NCBI GenBank assembly: GCA_021604565.1
Contig: BQJF01000005.1
Span: forward strand, 1 to 64,000
From: Minwuia thermotolerans
GTDB taxonomy: Bacteria > Pseudomonadota > Alphaproteobacteria > Minwuiales > Minwuiaceae
DNA: 64,000 bases
Direction of reading: 5' to 3'
Within the stretch, counting starts at the first letter, position 1, and each line of letters opens with the position of its first letter. This document shows positions 9,567 through 19,176 of this stretch, piece after piece. The notes under the pieces are model-generated. The model was not told the DNA's origin and ran no database searches. It worked only from the letters and a program-made list of their open reading frames with translations. The translations under genes were made by a program, and so were the position numbers.

Positions 9567-9589
9567 GTGGGCCAGCGGCCCACTTTTTT
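9567..9589 (+). terminator. Terminator-like hairpin in the rimP leader (candidate attenuator)
   Basis: GTGGGCC (9567-9573) pairs with GGCCCAC (9577-9583) around an AGC loop, followed by six T (9584-9589), the form of an intrinsic terminator. It lies downstream of the promoter at 9497-9524 and 22 bases before the rimP start, so it can terminate leader transcripts as well as read-through from trmB. A smaller hairpin, TCGCT/AGCGA, precedes it at 9543-9558. Confidence 0.7.
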
Positions 9590-9611
9590 GTTTGTATCGC
9601 GTGGAGGTTCA

Positions 9612-10160
9612 ATGTCAGGCGGGCCGGATGATCGGATATGGACCCTGATCGAGCCATCCATACTGGATATGGGCTATCGGCTGGTGCGTGTACGTCACAC
9701 AGGTGGCAAGCGTCCGACATTGCAGATCATGGCGGAGCGGCTGACTGACGGCGTCATGGAGATTGATGACTGCGAGACGGTCAGCCGGGCGGTTTCCGCG
9801 CTGTTGGACGTCGAGGACCCGATTGACGGTGCCTATGCGCTGGAGGTTTCCTCGCCCGGCATCGACCGGCCACTGGTGCGGCGCGAGGATTTCGAGCGCT
9901 ACAGCGGTCACGAGATAAAGCTGGAGCTGGCCCGGCCAATGGATGGCCGGAAGCGGTTCCGGGGACAGCTGCTGGGCATGAACGGTGACAGCGTGCAGTT
10001 GCGCATGACCGGAGTCCCGGCGGAAGAAGCCGATGTCGAACTGGATTTCGAGGCCATCGGAGAGGCCAAGCTGGTACTGACCGATGCGTTGATCGAGGCA
10101 AGCCTGCGTGAAAGCAAGGCCCGGGAGAATGCCCGGAAGAAGTCGAATGGAACGGAGTAG
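9612..10160 (+). CDS. rimP: Ribosome maturation factor RimP
   Basis: 30S assembly factor, about 182 residues. The N-terminal domain ([19 protein letters not shown]) and the [12 protein letters not shown] signature are clear. I chose ATG 9612 with GGAGG at 9603-9607; an upstream GTG at 9567 would start inside the terminator stem and is rejected. It is followed by nusA after three bases. Confidence 0.92.
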   Translation: MSGGPDDRIWTLIEPSILDMGYRLVRVRHTGGKRPTLQIMAERLTDGVMEIDDCETVSRAVSALLDVEDPIDGAYALEVSSPGIDRPLVRREDFERYSGHEIKLELARPMDGRKRFRGQLLGMNGDSVQLRMTGVPAEEADVELDFEAIGEAKLVLTDALIEASLRESKARENARKKSNGTE

Positions 10161-10163
10161 AAG

Positions 10164-11744
10164 ATGGCGGTGACAACAGCCAACAGGCTCGAACTTCTGC
10201 AGGTTGCGGATGCGGTCGCGCGGGAGAAGTCCATCGATCATGAGATCGTGCTGGAGGCGCTGGAAGAAGCGATCCAGCGGACGGCCAAGACGACCTATGG
10301 TGCCGAACACATGATCCGGGCCGAGATCGACCGCAAGACGGGCGAGATCAGCATCTGGCGCCTGCGCGAGACTGTCGAGGAAGTCGAGGACACGACAACG
10401 CAGATCCCGCTTTCCCGCGCACAGGAAATGAACCCGGATGCCCGTGTCGGCGATCTGATTTCGGAGCCGCTGCCGCCCATCGATTTCGGTCGTGTCTCCG
10501 CGCAGGCCGCGAAGCAGATCATCTTCCAGAAGGTGCGGGACGCGGAACGCGACCGGCAGTACGACGAATTCAAGGACCGTGCGGGCGAGATCATCTCCGG
10601 TCTGGTCAAGCGCGTGGAGCATGGCAATGTCATGGTCGATCTCGGTCGGGCAGAGGCGATTGTCCGCCGCGACGAGCTGCTGCCGCGCGAGACCTTCCGT
10701 CCCGGCGACCGGGTGCGGGCGTTCATCTATGACGTGCGCCGCGAGACCCGTGGTCCGCAGATCTTCCTGTCGCGCACCCATCCGCGCTTCATGGCTATGC
10801 TGTTCGCGCAGGAAGTGCCGGAGGTCTATGACGGGATCATCGAGATCCGGGCTGTTGCGCGCGATCCCGGCAGCCGCGCCAAGATCGCCGTCATCTCCAA
10901 TGACTCGTCCATCGACCCCGTGGGTGCCTGTGTCGGCATGCGCGGCAGTCGCGTCCAGGCGGTCGTGAACGAATTGCAGGGCGAGAAGATCGACATCATT
11001 CCCTTCACGCCCGATCCGGCGACCTTCATCGTCAGCGCGCTTGCCCCTGCCGATGTCATCAAGGTCGTGCTGGATGAGGACAAGAACCGCATCGAAGTGG
11101 TTGTCCCCGACGACCAGCTCAGCCTGGCCATCGGGCGACGCGGCCAGAACGTCCGGCTGGCGTCGCAGCTTTCCGGCTGGGATATCGATATCCTGACCGA
11201 ACAGGAGGAATCCGAGCGCCGTCAGCAGGAATTCCAGGAACGCAGCAACATGTTCATCGAGGCGCTGGACGTTGACGAGATGATCGCACAGTTGCTGGTC
11301 TCGGAAGGTTTCGACGCGGTCGAGGAAGTGGCCTTTGCGCCGCTCGACGAACTGGAGGAGATCGACGGCTTTGACGAGGACGTCGCCGAGGAACTGATTC
11401 GTCGCGCCAACGACTATCTGGCGCGCATGGAAGAGGCACTGGACGAGAAGCGCAAGGAAATCGGTGTCGAGGATGCGGTCGCCGCGATCGAGGGGCTGAC
11501 CCCGACGATGCTGGTGAAGCTGGGTGAGGCCGGGATCAAGACGCTCGACGACCTGGGTGACCTGGCTTCGGAAGAACTGGTCTCCGACACCAATGCACCG
11601 CTGCGCGACAGCGACCTGTCACTTGATGATGCCAATCGCATCATCATGGCGGCCCGCGCGCACTGGTTCGACGATGAGGACACCGGCGAAGCAACCGGTG
11701 ATGCCGAAGGAGAGACTGCGGTCGTGGAGGAATCAGACGACTAG
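10164..11744 (+). CDS. nusA: Transcription termination/antitermination protein NusA
   Basis: The 526-residue RNA polymerase-binding factor has an N-terminal domain (1-125), an S1 domain (about 135-200), two KH domains (about 230-345, with [13 protein letters not shown] and [13 protein letters not shown]) and C-terminal acidic helix-hairpin-helix repeats, as in proteobacterial NusA. In several bacteria NusA controls its own operon through leader termination; the hairpin before rimP fits that idea. Confidence 0.95.
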   Translation: MAVTTANRLELLQVADAVAREKSIDHEIVLEALEEAIQRTAKTTYGAEHMIRAEIDRKTGEISIWRLRETVEEVEDTTTQIPLSRAQEMNPDARVGDLISEPLPPIDFGRVSAQAAKQIIFQKVRDAERDRQYDEFKDRAGEIISGLVKRVEHGNVMVDLGRAEAIVRRDELLPRETFRPGDRVRAFIYDVRRETRGPQIFLSRTHPRFMAMLFAQEVPEVYDGIIEIRAVARDPGSRAKIAVISNDSSIDPVGACVGMRGSRVQAVVNELQGEKIDIIPFTPDPATFIVSALAPADVIKVVLDEDKNRIEVVVPDDQLSLAIGRRGQNVRLASQLSGWDIDILTEQEESERRQQEFQERSNMFIEALDVDEMIAQLLVSEGFDAVEEVAFAPLDELEEIDGFDEDVAEELIRRANDYLARMEEALDEKRKEIGVEDAVAAIEGLTPTMLVKLGEAGIKTLDDLGDLASEELVSDTNAPLRDSDLSLDDANRIIMAARAHWFDDEDTGEATGDAEGETAVVEESDD

Positions 11745-11769
11745 GACGCTGAAAGGAAGCGAAAGGCAG

Positions 11770-12369
11770 GTGTCGGAGCGTCGCTGTGTTGTCACGAGGC
11801 AATGCCGCGATACATCCAGCATGATCCGGTTCGTGCGTGGCCCTGATGGTGACGCCGTGCCCGACCTGGAAGAGAAACTGCCGGGACGTGGTGCCTGGGT
11901 GGTTGCTGATCGGGATGCGCTGGCGCAGATGCAGAAGCGCAATCCGTTTTCCCGGGCCTTCAAGGCAGAAACCCGACTGGCAGATGACCTGCCGGAAGTT
12001 CTGGTTCGGCTGCTGCGGCGCAAGTGTCTCGAACTGCTTGGTCTGGCCCGAAGTGCGGGGCAGGTCGTCACCGGACTGGAGAAGGTCACGGCATATGCCA
12101 TGACACGACCGGTCGGGGCGATGGTGGTCTCGTCCGATGCGGGGCCGGGGGCAGTGGAGAAGGCGACAAGACTGGCCGGTTCGGCCCCTGTGATCGATTG
12201 CTTCGACCGGGACGAATTGGGTTTGGCCTTGGGCCTTGATAATATGGTACATGCTGCGATCGCTCCGGGGCGGCTCGCGGCTCGCCTCCTTCGGGAGGTG
12301 GAACGACTGTCCGGTGTGCAGTACGGCACCCGGCAAATGCATGACGAAAGACAGGCGATCGATGAGTGA
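11770..12369 (+). CDS. ylxR: YlxR (DUF448) / L7Ae-like RNA-binding protein
   Basis: An approximately 200-residue protein: an N-terminal YlxR domain (SERRCVVTR, then IRFVRGPDG and GRGAWV) fused to an L7Ae/YlxQ-like half (ELLGLARSAGQVVTGLEKV), the usual alphaproteobacterial form. It probably binds RNA and has a conserved place between nusA and infB. The start is a GTG at 11770; the open frame extends into nusA but that part is not coding. It overlaps infB by eight bases. Confidence 0.86.
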   Translation: MSERRCVVTRQCRDTSSMIRFVRGPDGDAVPDLEEKLPGRGAWVVADRDALAQMQKRNPFSRAFKAETRLADDLPEVLVRLLRRKCLELLGLARSAGQVVTGLEKVTAYAMTRPVGAMVVSSDAGPGAVEKATRLAGSAPVIDCFDRDELGLALGLDNMVHAAIAPGRLAARLLREVERLSGVQYGTRQMHDERQAIDE

Positions 12370-14998
12370 AGCGAAAGAGACGGGCGACAAGAAGACCCTG
12401 AGCGTATCGCAAGGCGGGCGACTCGGCCTGAAGTCGGGCGGGGGCGCCGGTGGTGTGCGCCAGAGTGTGTCCGGCGGTCGCGGCAACAAGACGGTTCAGG
12501 TCGAGGTCCGGCGGAAGCGCGGCGCGAAGCGCGACGGCGAGGCGGCACCTGCGGCTGATGTCGTTCGGGAAACCCTGAAGAAGAGTCAGGCCGAGCAGCC
12601 GAAACGCGAACAGCCGAAGCGTGAGGAACCGAAACGTCCGGTCGATCAGACCCGTGGCCGCATGGTTCTGCCGCGCCTCACGGACGAGGAAAAGACCGCC
12701 CGTCAGCAGGCGCTGGTGAATGCCAAGGCCCGTGAGGCCGAACGCGCACGCCAGGAGGAGATCGAGGCCAAGCGCCGTGCGCTCGAAGAAGAGCGGATGC
12801 GGACGGAGCGCGAGGAGCAGGCGAAGGCCGCTGCGGAGGAGGAAGCCCGCAAGCAGGCCGAGGCCAATGCTGCCCGCAAGGCCGAGGAAGAAGCGAAGGC
12901 CAAGGCTGAGGCTGACGCGGAGCGTGCCAGGCAGGCGAAGGTCGAAGCCGAGAAGCGCGCCGCCGCGCCGGCTGAGACTGCTTCGCCGGGTGCGGCACCG
13001 CGCAGTGCCCCCGGTGCCGATGAGGCGGAATCCCGTGGCAAGCCGCGCAAGGGCAAGTCTGCCCCTGCACCCGCGCGTCCGTCGCGCGGCAAGGGCGGTG
13101 ATCGTCGCCGCAGTGGCAAGCTGACCATCAGTCAGGCGCTGGACGGTCCCGGTGAGCGCCAGAAGTCGCTGGCCGCGACCCGTCGCCGTCGTGAGCGCGA
13201 GAAGCGTGCGGCTGAAGGCGGAGGCGAGGCCGCTGGCCGCGTCGTCCGCGATGTTGTCGTGCCGGAGGTTCTGACCGTCGCCGAGCTGGCCAACCGCATG
13301 GCGGTACGGGGCAGCGATGTCATCAAGTCACTGATGAACATGGGCGTGATGGCGACGATCAACCAGTCGATCGATGCCGACACGGCCGAGCTGATCGTCG
13401 AGGAATTCGGCCATCGCATCCGCCGCGTCTCCGACGCCGATGTGGAAGTCGCGATTGCGGCACCTGAGGATGATGATGCCGACCTGGTGGCGCGCCCGGC
13501 CGTGGTCACGGTCATGGGTCATGTCGATCACGGCAAGACCTCCGTGCTCGATGCCCTGCGCAAGACCGACGTGGTCAGGGGTGAGGCCGGTGGCATCACC
13601 CAGCACATCGGTGCCTATCAGATCACCACGGATGGTGGTCAGAAGGTGACGTTCCTGGATACGCCGGGTCATGCCGCCTTCACGTCCATGCGTGCCCGTG
13701 GTGCGAAGGTGACGGATATCGTCGTGCTGGTGGTGTCTGCCGATGACTCGGTGATGCCGCAGACGGTGGAGGCGATCAATCACGCCAAGGCCGCGAATGT
13801 TCCGATCATCATTGCGATCAACAAGATCGACAAGCCTGACGCGACGCCGGAGAAGGTGAAGCAGGACCTGCTGCAGCACTCCATCATCGTTGAGGAGATG
13901 GGCGGTGAGGACCTGGCGGTGGAGATTTCCGCGCTGAAGGGTACGAACCTGGACAAGCTGGTCGACACGATCCTGCTGCAGGCCGAACTGCTGGAACTGA
14001 AGGCCAATCCCAACCGGGCAGCCAACGGTACGGTGGTGGAGGCGCAACTGGAGCAGGGACGCGGCGCGGTTGCCACTGTCCTGCTGCAGGGCGGCACGCT
14101 TCGGACCGGCGATATCTTCGTCTGTGGTGCCACCTGGGGCCGTGTGCGTGCGCTGATCGACGATCAGGGCAACCGCATCGACGAGGCTCTGCCGGCCCAG
14201 CCGGTCGAGGTTCTGGGTTTCCAGGGTGCGCCGGAGGCCGGTGACGAGTTCACCGTTGTCGAGGACGAGGGTCGTGCCCGTGAAGTGGCCGAGTTCCGTG
14301 CGCGTCGGACGCGTGAGCAGCTTGCCACCCAGGCCGGTCGCGGCACGCTGGAGCAGATGCTGTCCGCCATCAAGGAAGGCCAGGCGGCGGAGGTCCCTGT
14401 CCTGATCAAGGGCGACGTGCAGGGTTCGGTCGAAGCGATCATCAACTCTGCGGAGAAGCTTTCCACCAACGAGGTGAAGGCGCGCATCCTGCACGCAGGT
14501 GTCGGTGGCATCACCGAGACCGACGTGACGCTCGCGAAGTCGGCGGGTGCTGTGATCTTCGGCTTCAACGCCCGTCCGAACCGGCAGGCGCGTGAGGCGG
14601 CGGAACGTGATGGCGTCGATATCCGCTACTACAACGTCATCTACGAGCTGACCGATGACCTGAAGGCGATGATGAGCGGCATGCTTGCGCCGGAAGCCAG
14701 GGAAATCACCCTGGGCACGGCGGAGGTCCGCGAGGTCTTCAACATCACCAAGGTGGGCAAGATTGCAGGTTGCCTGGTGATCGAAGGTCTCGTGCGCAAG
14801 GGGGCCGGCTATCGTCAGCTTCGCGACGGCATCGTGCTGCACGAAGGCAAGATCGCGTCTCTGAAGCACTTCAAGGAAGATGTGGCCGAAGTCCGGCAGG
14901 GTTCCGAATGCGGCATGTCCTTTGCCAACCATCAGGACATCCAGCAGAAGGACCAGATCGAGGTCTATCAGATCGAGGAGATCGCCCGCACACTCTGA
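12362..14998 (+). CDS. infB: Translation initiation factor IF-2
   Basis: An 878-residue GTPase that brings initiator tRNA to the ribosome. Domains in order: a short conserved IF2-associated N-terminus (LSVSQGGRLGLKSGG), a long charged Ala/Glu/Lys/Arg linker (about 70-290), the IF2_N domain (about 300-350), the G domain with GHVDHGKTS near 385 and NKID, then domains II-IV. ATG 12362 overlaps the ylxR stop and begins like other alphaproteobacterial IF-2 proteins; the 126 bases of open frame further upstream are inside ylxR. Confidence 0.96.
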   Translation: MSEAKETGDKKTLSVSQGGRLGLKSGGGAGGVRQSVSGGRGNKTVQVEVRRKRGAKRDGEAAPAADVVRETLKKSQAEQPKREQPKREEPKRPVDQTRGRMVLPRLTDEEKTARQQALVNAKAREAERARQEEIEAKRRALEEERMRTEREEQAKAAAEEEARKQAEANAARKAEEEAKAKAEADAERARQAKVEAEKRAAAPAETASPGAAPRSAPGADEAESRGKPRKGKSAPAPARPSRGKGGDRRRSGKLTISQALDGPGERQKSLAATRRRREREKRAAEGGGEAAGRVVRDVVVPEVLTVAELANRMAVRGSDVIKSLMNMGVMATINQSIDADTAELIVEEFGHRIRRVSDADVEVAIAAPEDDDADLVARPAVVTVMGHVDHGKTSVLDALRKTDVVRGEAGGITQHIGAYQITTDGGQKVTFLDTPGHAAFTSMRARGAKVTDIVVLVVSADDSVMPQTVEAINHAKAANVPIIIAINKIDKPDATPEKVKQDLLQHSIIVEEMGGEDLAVEISALKGTNLDKLVDTILLQAELLELKANPNRAANGTVVEAQLEQGRGAVATVLLQGGTLRTGDIFVCGATWGRVRALIDDQGNRIDEALPAQPVEVLGFQGAPEAGDEFTVVEDEGRAREVAEFRARRTREQLATQAGRGTLEQMLSAIKEGQAAEVPVLIKGDVQGSVEAIINSAEKLSTNEVKARILHAGVGGITETDVTLAKSAGAVIFGFNARPNRQAREAAERDGVDIRYYNVIYELTDDLKAMMSGMLAPEAREITLGTAEVREVFNITKVGKIAGCLVIEGLVRKGAGYRQLRDGIVLHEGKIASLKHFKEDVAEVRQGSECGMSFANHQDIQQKDQIEVYQIEEIARTL

Positions 14999-15076
14999 CG
15001 CGGTTGATGGGGAAGGGCCGGACAGGGTCCTTCCGCTCCTTCCGTCAGAATCCTCCGGCGATTGGACAGGTACCAG

Positions 15077-15523
15077 ATGGCCAAGCGAAAGAATGTTGCC
15101 GGTGCAGCACCGGGAACGCGCCAGTTGCGTGTCGGTGAGCTGATCCGCCATGCATTGTCGGAGATCCTGCAGCGTGACGAGATCCGTGATCCGGACGTGT
15201 CCGGGCGGTCCATCACCGTCACCGAGGTGACGGTTTCGCCCGACATGCGCAATGCCACGGCCTATGTGGAGCCGCTTGGTGGCCTGGAAGTGGAGGCGGT
15301 GCTGGCCGGACTCAACCGCTCCGCCCCCTATCTTTCCGGTCGCATTGCCCGTTCGGTGCACATGAAGTACGCGCCGCGCATTGCCTTCCACCGTGACCGC
15401 TCCTTCGACAATGCCAGCCATATCGATGCCGTGATGCGGGCCGCGCGGGCCGACGACGAGCGTCGCCGCAAGGCGCAGGGGAACGGCGACGGCCCGGACG
15501 GCGCGGGCAGCAATGGGTCGTAA
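15077..15523 (+). CDS. rbfA: Ribosome-binding factor A
   Basis: 16S rRNA processing and cold-adaptation factor, 148 residues. The RVGELIRHALSEILQ opening and the TVTEVTVSPDMRNATAYV strand of the KH-like fold are typical. ATG 15077 is preferred to a TTG at 15062. The C-terminal tail is basic then Gly-rich. It overlaps truB by 11 bases. Confidence 0.93.
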   Translation: MAKRKNVAGAAPGTRQLRVGELIRHALSEILQRDEIRDPDVSGRSITVTEVTVSPDMRNATAYVEPLGGLEVEAVLAGLNRSAPYLSGRIARSVHMKYAPRIAFHRDRSFDNASHIDAVMRAARADDERRRKAQGNGDGPDGAGSNGS

Positions 15524-16418
15524 GCGGCGCGGTGATCCGGTCAGCGGCTGGCTGGTGCTCGACAAGCCTGTTGGTCCGACCTCCACAACCGCCGTCAATC
15601 GCTGCCGCTGGTTGCTGAATGCGCAGAAGGCGGGACATGCCGGAACGCTGGATCCACTGGCCAGCGGTATCCTGCCGATCGCGTTCGGCGAGGCGACGAA
15701 GTGCATCAACTTCCTGACCGACGCCACCAAGACCTATCGTTTCACGATCCGGTTCGGCACCTCCACCACCACCGATGACGGGGAGGGGGAGGTGCTGGCG
15801 GAGAGTACAGCCCGCCCGGTCGCCGCGGATGTCGCGGCGCTGCTTGATCGTTTCACCGGTGACATCCTGCAGGTGCCACCCGCATTCTCCGCCATCAAGA
15901 TCGATGGCCAGCGCGCCTATGACCTGGCGCGTGACGGGCAGCCGCCGGAGATGAAGGCCAGGCCCGTTCAGGTGGAACGCCTGACCCTGCTGGGCATGCC
16001 TGACGATGATCATGCGGAGCTGGAGATGGTCTGCGGCAAGGGCACTTATGTCCGTTCTCTCGCCCGTGATATCGGCTCCCTGCTGGGCATTCCCGCGCAC
16101 GCCAGCGCGATCCGCCGGACGGCGGTCGGAAGCTTTGTGGAATCCGGTTCAATTTCACTGGCAACGTTCGAGGGGCTGTGCCATAAGCGCAGCGGCCTTG
16201 AGGCCCTGAGACCTGTCGAGACCGCGCTGGACGACATCCCGGCACTGGCCGTGACAGGTGAGCAGGCTGACCGGATTCGACATGGTCAGGCTGTCAGGGT
16301 GCTGAATTTCACGTACCGCGATGATGAACTCATTTGCGCCATGCATGATCAACGGCCCGTGGCGCTGGCTCGATATCGGGCCGAATGGGTTGAGCCGGTT
16401 CGTGTCTTCAACCTCTGA
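15513..16418 (+). CDS. truB: tRNA pseudouridine-55 synthase
   Basis: Forms pseudouridine 55 in the T-loop. The 301-residue protein has the catalytic-Asp motif AGTLDPLASG, the KTYRFTIRFG block, and the RSLARDIG segment, with a C-terminal PUA-like part. The start lies within the end of rbfA, so translation is probably coupled. Confidence 0.95.
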   Translation: MGRKRRGDPVSGWLVLDKPVGPTSTTAVNRCRWLLNAQKAGHAGTLDPLASGILPIAFGEATKCINFLTDATKTYRFTIRFGTSTTTDDGEGEVLAESTARPVAADVAALLDRFTGDILQVPPAFSAIKIDGQRAYDLARDGQPPEMKARPVQVERLTLLGMPDDDHAELEMVCGKGTYVRSLARDIGSLLGIPAHASAIRRTAVGSFVESGSISLATFEGLCHKRSGLEALRPVETALDDIPALAVTGEQADRIRHGQAVRVLNFTYRDDELICAMHDQRPVALARYRAEWVEPVRVFNL

Positions 16419-16451
16419 CCGGGTTTCCCCCGGTCGATCCATTGATGGAGG
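16417..16451 (+). promoter_or_regulatory. Hairpin leader of rpsO, candidate S15 autoregulatory element
   Basis: GACCGGG (16417-16423) pairs with CCCGGTC (16429-16435) around TTTCC. A second short stem, TCCAT/ATGGA, follows and runs into the GGAGG ribosome-binding site at 16447-16451. S15 represses its own translation through mRNA leader structures in many bacteria. The hairpin is seen; the function is inferred. Confidence 0.4.
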
Positions 16452-16457
16452 AACATG

Positions 16458-16727
16458 ATGTCGATTACGCCCGAGCGCAAAGCCGAGCTTATTGCCGAAT
16501 ATGGTCGTGGTGAAGGCGACACCGGATCGCCCGAGGTTCAGGTTGCAATCCTGACCCAGCGCATCCTGACCCTGACTGAGCACTTCAAGGCTCACAAGAA
16601 GGACAATCATTCCCGTCGCGGCCTGCTGACCATGGTCAGCCAGCGTCGGCGGCTGCTTGATTATCTCAAGAACAAGGACGACGCCCGTTATCGGGAGCTC
16701 ATTTCACGACTCGGCCTGCGCCGGTGA
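16458..16727 (+). CDS. rpsO: 30S ribosomal protein S15
   Basis: Primary 16S rRNA-binding protein, 89 residues, with the diagnostic [17 protein letters not shown] and [19 protein letters not shown] blocks. Two in-frame ATGs occur at 16455 and 16458; the second gives the usual length and better spacing from GGAGG. Confidence 0.96.
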   Translation: MSITPERKAELIAEYGRGEGDTGSPEVQVAILTQRILTLTEHFKAHKKDNHSRRGLLTMVSQRRRLLDYLKNKDDARYRELISRLGLRR

Positions 16728-16735
16728 TCGTGACC

Positions 16736-16757
16736 GTCCGACCAATGGCGGTCGGAC
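16736..16757 (+). promoter_or_regulatory. Hairpin in the rpsO-pnp intergenic region
   Basis: GTCCGACC (16736-16743) and GGTCGGAC (16750-16757) form a perfect 8-bp stem with a 6-base loop, eight bases after the rpsO stop. There is no T-run. In enterobacteria this interval carries an RNase III site through which PNPase controls its own mRNA, so a processing role is plausible but unproven here. Confidence 0.45.
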
Positions 16758-16853
16758 AAGCGGGACAGGTTCAGGGCGGATCGGGCAGCGGCCCGGTTCG
16801 CCTCCTGTCATTTGTGCGGCGGGATGGTCTGCCGCAGGAAGGTTGAGAAGAAG

Positions 16854-19031
16854 ATGTTTGATATACACCGCAAGGAAATCGACTGGGGCGGGCGCAAGCT
16901 CGTACTCGAAACGGGCAAGATCGCCCGGCAGGCGACCGGTGCCGTCATGGCGACCTATGGCGAGACCATGGTCCTCTGCACCGTCGTTGGCAGCAAGAGC
17001 GCCAAGGAAGGTCAGGACTTCTTTCCCCTGACCGTGAACTATCAGGAGAAGGCCTTTGCCGCGGGCAAGATCCCCGGTGGCTTCTTCAAGCGTGAGGCCC
17101 GTCCGTCGGATGCCGAGACGCTGACCTGCCGCCTGATTGATCGCCCGGTCCGCCCGCTGTTCGCCGATGGCTTCAAGAATGACACGCAGATCATCTGTAC
17201 GGTGCTGCAGCACGACCTGGAAAACGATCCCGACATCGTTGCCCTGGTCGGTGCCTCCGCCGCGCTGACGATCTCCGGCCTGCCCTTCATGGGGCCGCTG
17301 GGTGCCTGCCGGGTCGGTTTCGCCAATGGCGAATATGTGCTGAACCCGACCCTGGACCAGATGACCGACTCCAAGCTGGACCTGGTCGTTGCCGGTACGC
17401 AGGACGCCGTGATGATGGTGGAATCCGAAGCCGACGAGCTCTCGGAAGACGAGATGTTGGGTGCGGTGACCTTCGGTCACAAGGCATTCCAGACGGTGAT
17501 CGACGCGATCATCGATCTGGCCGAGACCGCCGCCAAGGAACCGTGGGCCGAACCGGCGCCGCTGTATACCGAGGCTCTGGCCGCTCAGGTTGCCGACATT
17601 GCCCGTGCTGATCTCGCTGCCGCCTATGGCATCAAGGAGAAGAAGGAGCGTCAGGACGCCGTCTCCGCCGCCAAGGCCAAGGTCATGGAAGCGCTCGGCG
17701 ATCATGAGGAAGGCGGCATGGCCGTCGCCTCTGCCTTCAAGTCGCTGGAGAAGAACACGGTCCGTCGCTCCATCCTGGATACCGGGCTGCGCATCGACGG
17801 TCGTGATACCAAGACGGTTCGTCCCATCGAGTGCGAGATCGGCATCCTGCCGCGCGCCCATGGTTCGGCCCTGTTCACGCGTGGCGAGACCCAGGCGCTG
17901 GTGGTCACCACCCTCGGCACCGGTCAGGACGAGCAGATCATCGACGCGCTGGTGGGCGAGAGCCGCCAGCACTTCATGCTGCACTACAACTTCCCGCCGT
18001 ATTCGGTGGGGGAGACCAGCTTCCGCATGGGGCCGGGCCGTCGCGAGATCGGCCATGGCAAGCTGGCCTGGCGCGCGCTGCATCCGCTGATGCCTGCCAA
18101 GGACGAGTTCCCCTACACGATCCGGATCGTTTCCGAGGTGACGGAGTCCAACGGCTCCTCCTCCATGGCGACGGTCTGCGGTTCCTCGCTGGCCATGATG
18201 GACGCGGGCGTTCCGCTGCGCCGTCCGGTTGCCGGTATCGCCATGGGTCTGATCCTGGAAGGCGAGGAGTTCGCCGTCCTGTCCGACATCATCGGTGACG
18301 AGGATCATCTGGGTGACATGGACTTCAAGGTTGCGGGCACCGAAGCCGGTGTCACGTCGCTGCAGATGGACATCAAGATCGCCGGTATTACCGAGGAGAT
18401 CATGAAGATCGCCCTGGCGCAGGCGCATGATGGCCGGAACCACATCCTCGGCAAGATGGCCAGCGCCATCACGTCCGAGCGTGAGGAACTGCGCGATACC
18501 GCACCGCGGATCACGCTGATCAAGGTCCCGACCGACAAGATCCGTGACGTCATCGGTACCGGCGGCAAGGTGATCCGCGAGATCACGGAGCAGACCGGCT
18601 GCAAGATCGACATCGACGACGATGGTTCCATCAAGGTCGCATCCTCCGACGGTGCCGCTGCCGAGAAGGCCATCAACTGGATCAAGTCGATCACGGCGGA
18701 GCCGGAAGTCGGCGCCATCTACAAGGGCAAGGTCGTCAAGACCATGGACTTTGGTGCCTTCATCAACTTCTTCGGCCCGCGCGACGGCCTGGTCCATATC
18801 TCGGAGCTGCAGGACGGCCGCACCGAGAAGGTGACGGATGTCGCCAACGAGGGTGATGAAGTCTGGGTCAAGCTGCTGGACGTGGATGATCGCGGCAAGG
18901 TTCGCCTGTCGATGCGCTACGTCAACCAGGAGACCGGTGAGGAGATCGAGGGCGTCGAGCCCCTGCCGCAGCGGGAACGCAGCGGTGGCGGTGGCCGTGG
19001 CGGAGACCGTCCGCGCCGTCGTCGCGACTGA
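16854..19031 (+). CDS. pnp: Polyribonucleotide nucleotidyltransferase (PNPase)
   Basis: A phosphorolytic 3'-5' exoribonuclease of about 725 residues. Two RNase PH domains are separated by a helical domain, followed by a KH domain ([16 protein letters not shown]) and an S1 domain ([18 protein letters not shown]) ending in a Gly/Arg-rich tail. ATG 16854 gives the standard opening [16 protein letters not shown]; upstream in-frame starts are rejected. It is the last gene of the operon, followed by a strong terminator. Confidence 0.97.
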   Translation: MFDIHRKEIDWGGRKLVLETGKIARQATGAVMATYGETMVLCTVVGSKSAKEGQDFFPLTVNYQEKAFAAGKIPGGFFKREARPSDAETLTCRLIDRPVRPLFADGFKNDTQIICTVLQHDLENDPDIVALVGASAALTISGLPFMGPLGACRVGFANGEYVLNPTLDQMTDSKLDLVVAGTQDAVMMVESEADELSEDEMLGAVTFGHKAFQTVIDAIIDLAETAAKEPWAEPAPLYTEALAAQVADIARADLAAAYGIKEKKERQDAVSAAKAKVMEALGDHEEGGMAVASAFKSLEKNTVRRSILDTGLRIDGRDTKTVRPIECEIGILPRAHGSALFTRGETQALVVTTLGTGQDEQIIDALVGESRQHFMLHYNFPPYSVGETSFRMGPGRREIGHGKLAWRALHPLMPAKDEFPYTIRIVSEVTESNGSSSMATVCGSSLAMMDAGVPLRRPVAGIAMGLILEGEEFAVLSDIIGDEDHLGDMDFKVAGTEAGVTSLQMDIKIAGITEEIMKIALAQAHDGRNHILGKMASAITSEREELRDTAPRITLIKVPTDKIRDVIGTGGKVIREITEQTGCKIDIDDDGSIKVASSDGAAAEKAINWIKSITAEPEVGAIYKGKVVKTMDFGAFINFFGPRDGLVHISELQDGRTEKVTDVANEGDEVWVKLLDVDDRGKVRLSMRYVNQETGEEIEGVEPLPQRERSGGGGRGGDRPRRRRD

Positions 19032-19061
19032 TACGGCCAATCACGACTGGCCTGAGGAACG

Positions 19062-19092
19062 GGGCCCCTGGCAGATGCCGGGGGCCCTTTTT
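19062..19092 (+). terminator. Intrinsic terminator after pnp
   Basis: GGGCCCCTGG (19062-19071) pairs with CCGGGGGCCC (19078-19087), with one T-G wobble, around CAGATG. Five T follow. It lies 31 bases after the pnp stop and before the convergent DUF2254 gene. Confidence 0.88.
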
Positions 19093-19176
19093 CGTAGGTG
19101 CCCACTGGTGAGATGCGCGCGTTCCGGCGGACATGGTCGGTCGCTGCAGGCGGCAGGTTCCGGTCGGGCTGTGGGC

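Noticed and set aside
13328-15730. 800-codon antisense frame opposite infB and rbfA
   Set aside because: High G+C makes long stop-free antisense frames common. The sense frames have complete IF-2 and RbfA domains; the antisense product has no recognisable motif.
16704-19040. 778-codon antisense frame opposite pnp
   Set aside because: Shadow of PNPase, which has all expected domains on the plus strand; antisense product is low-complexity His/Arg/Gly-rich.
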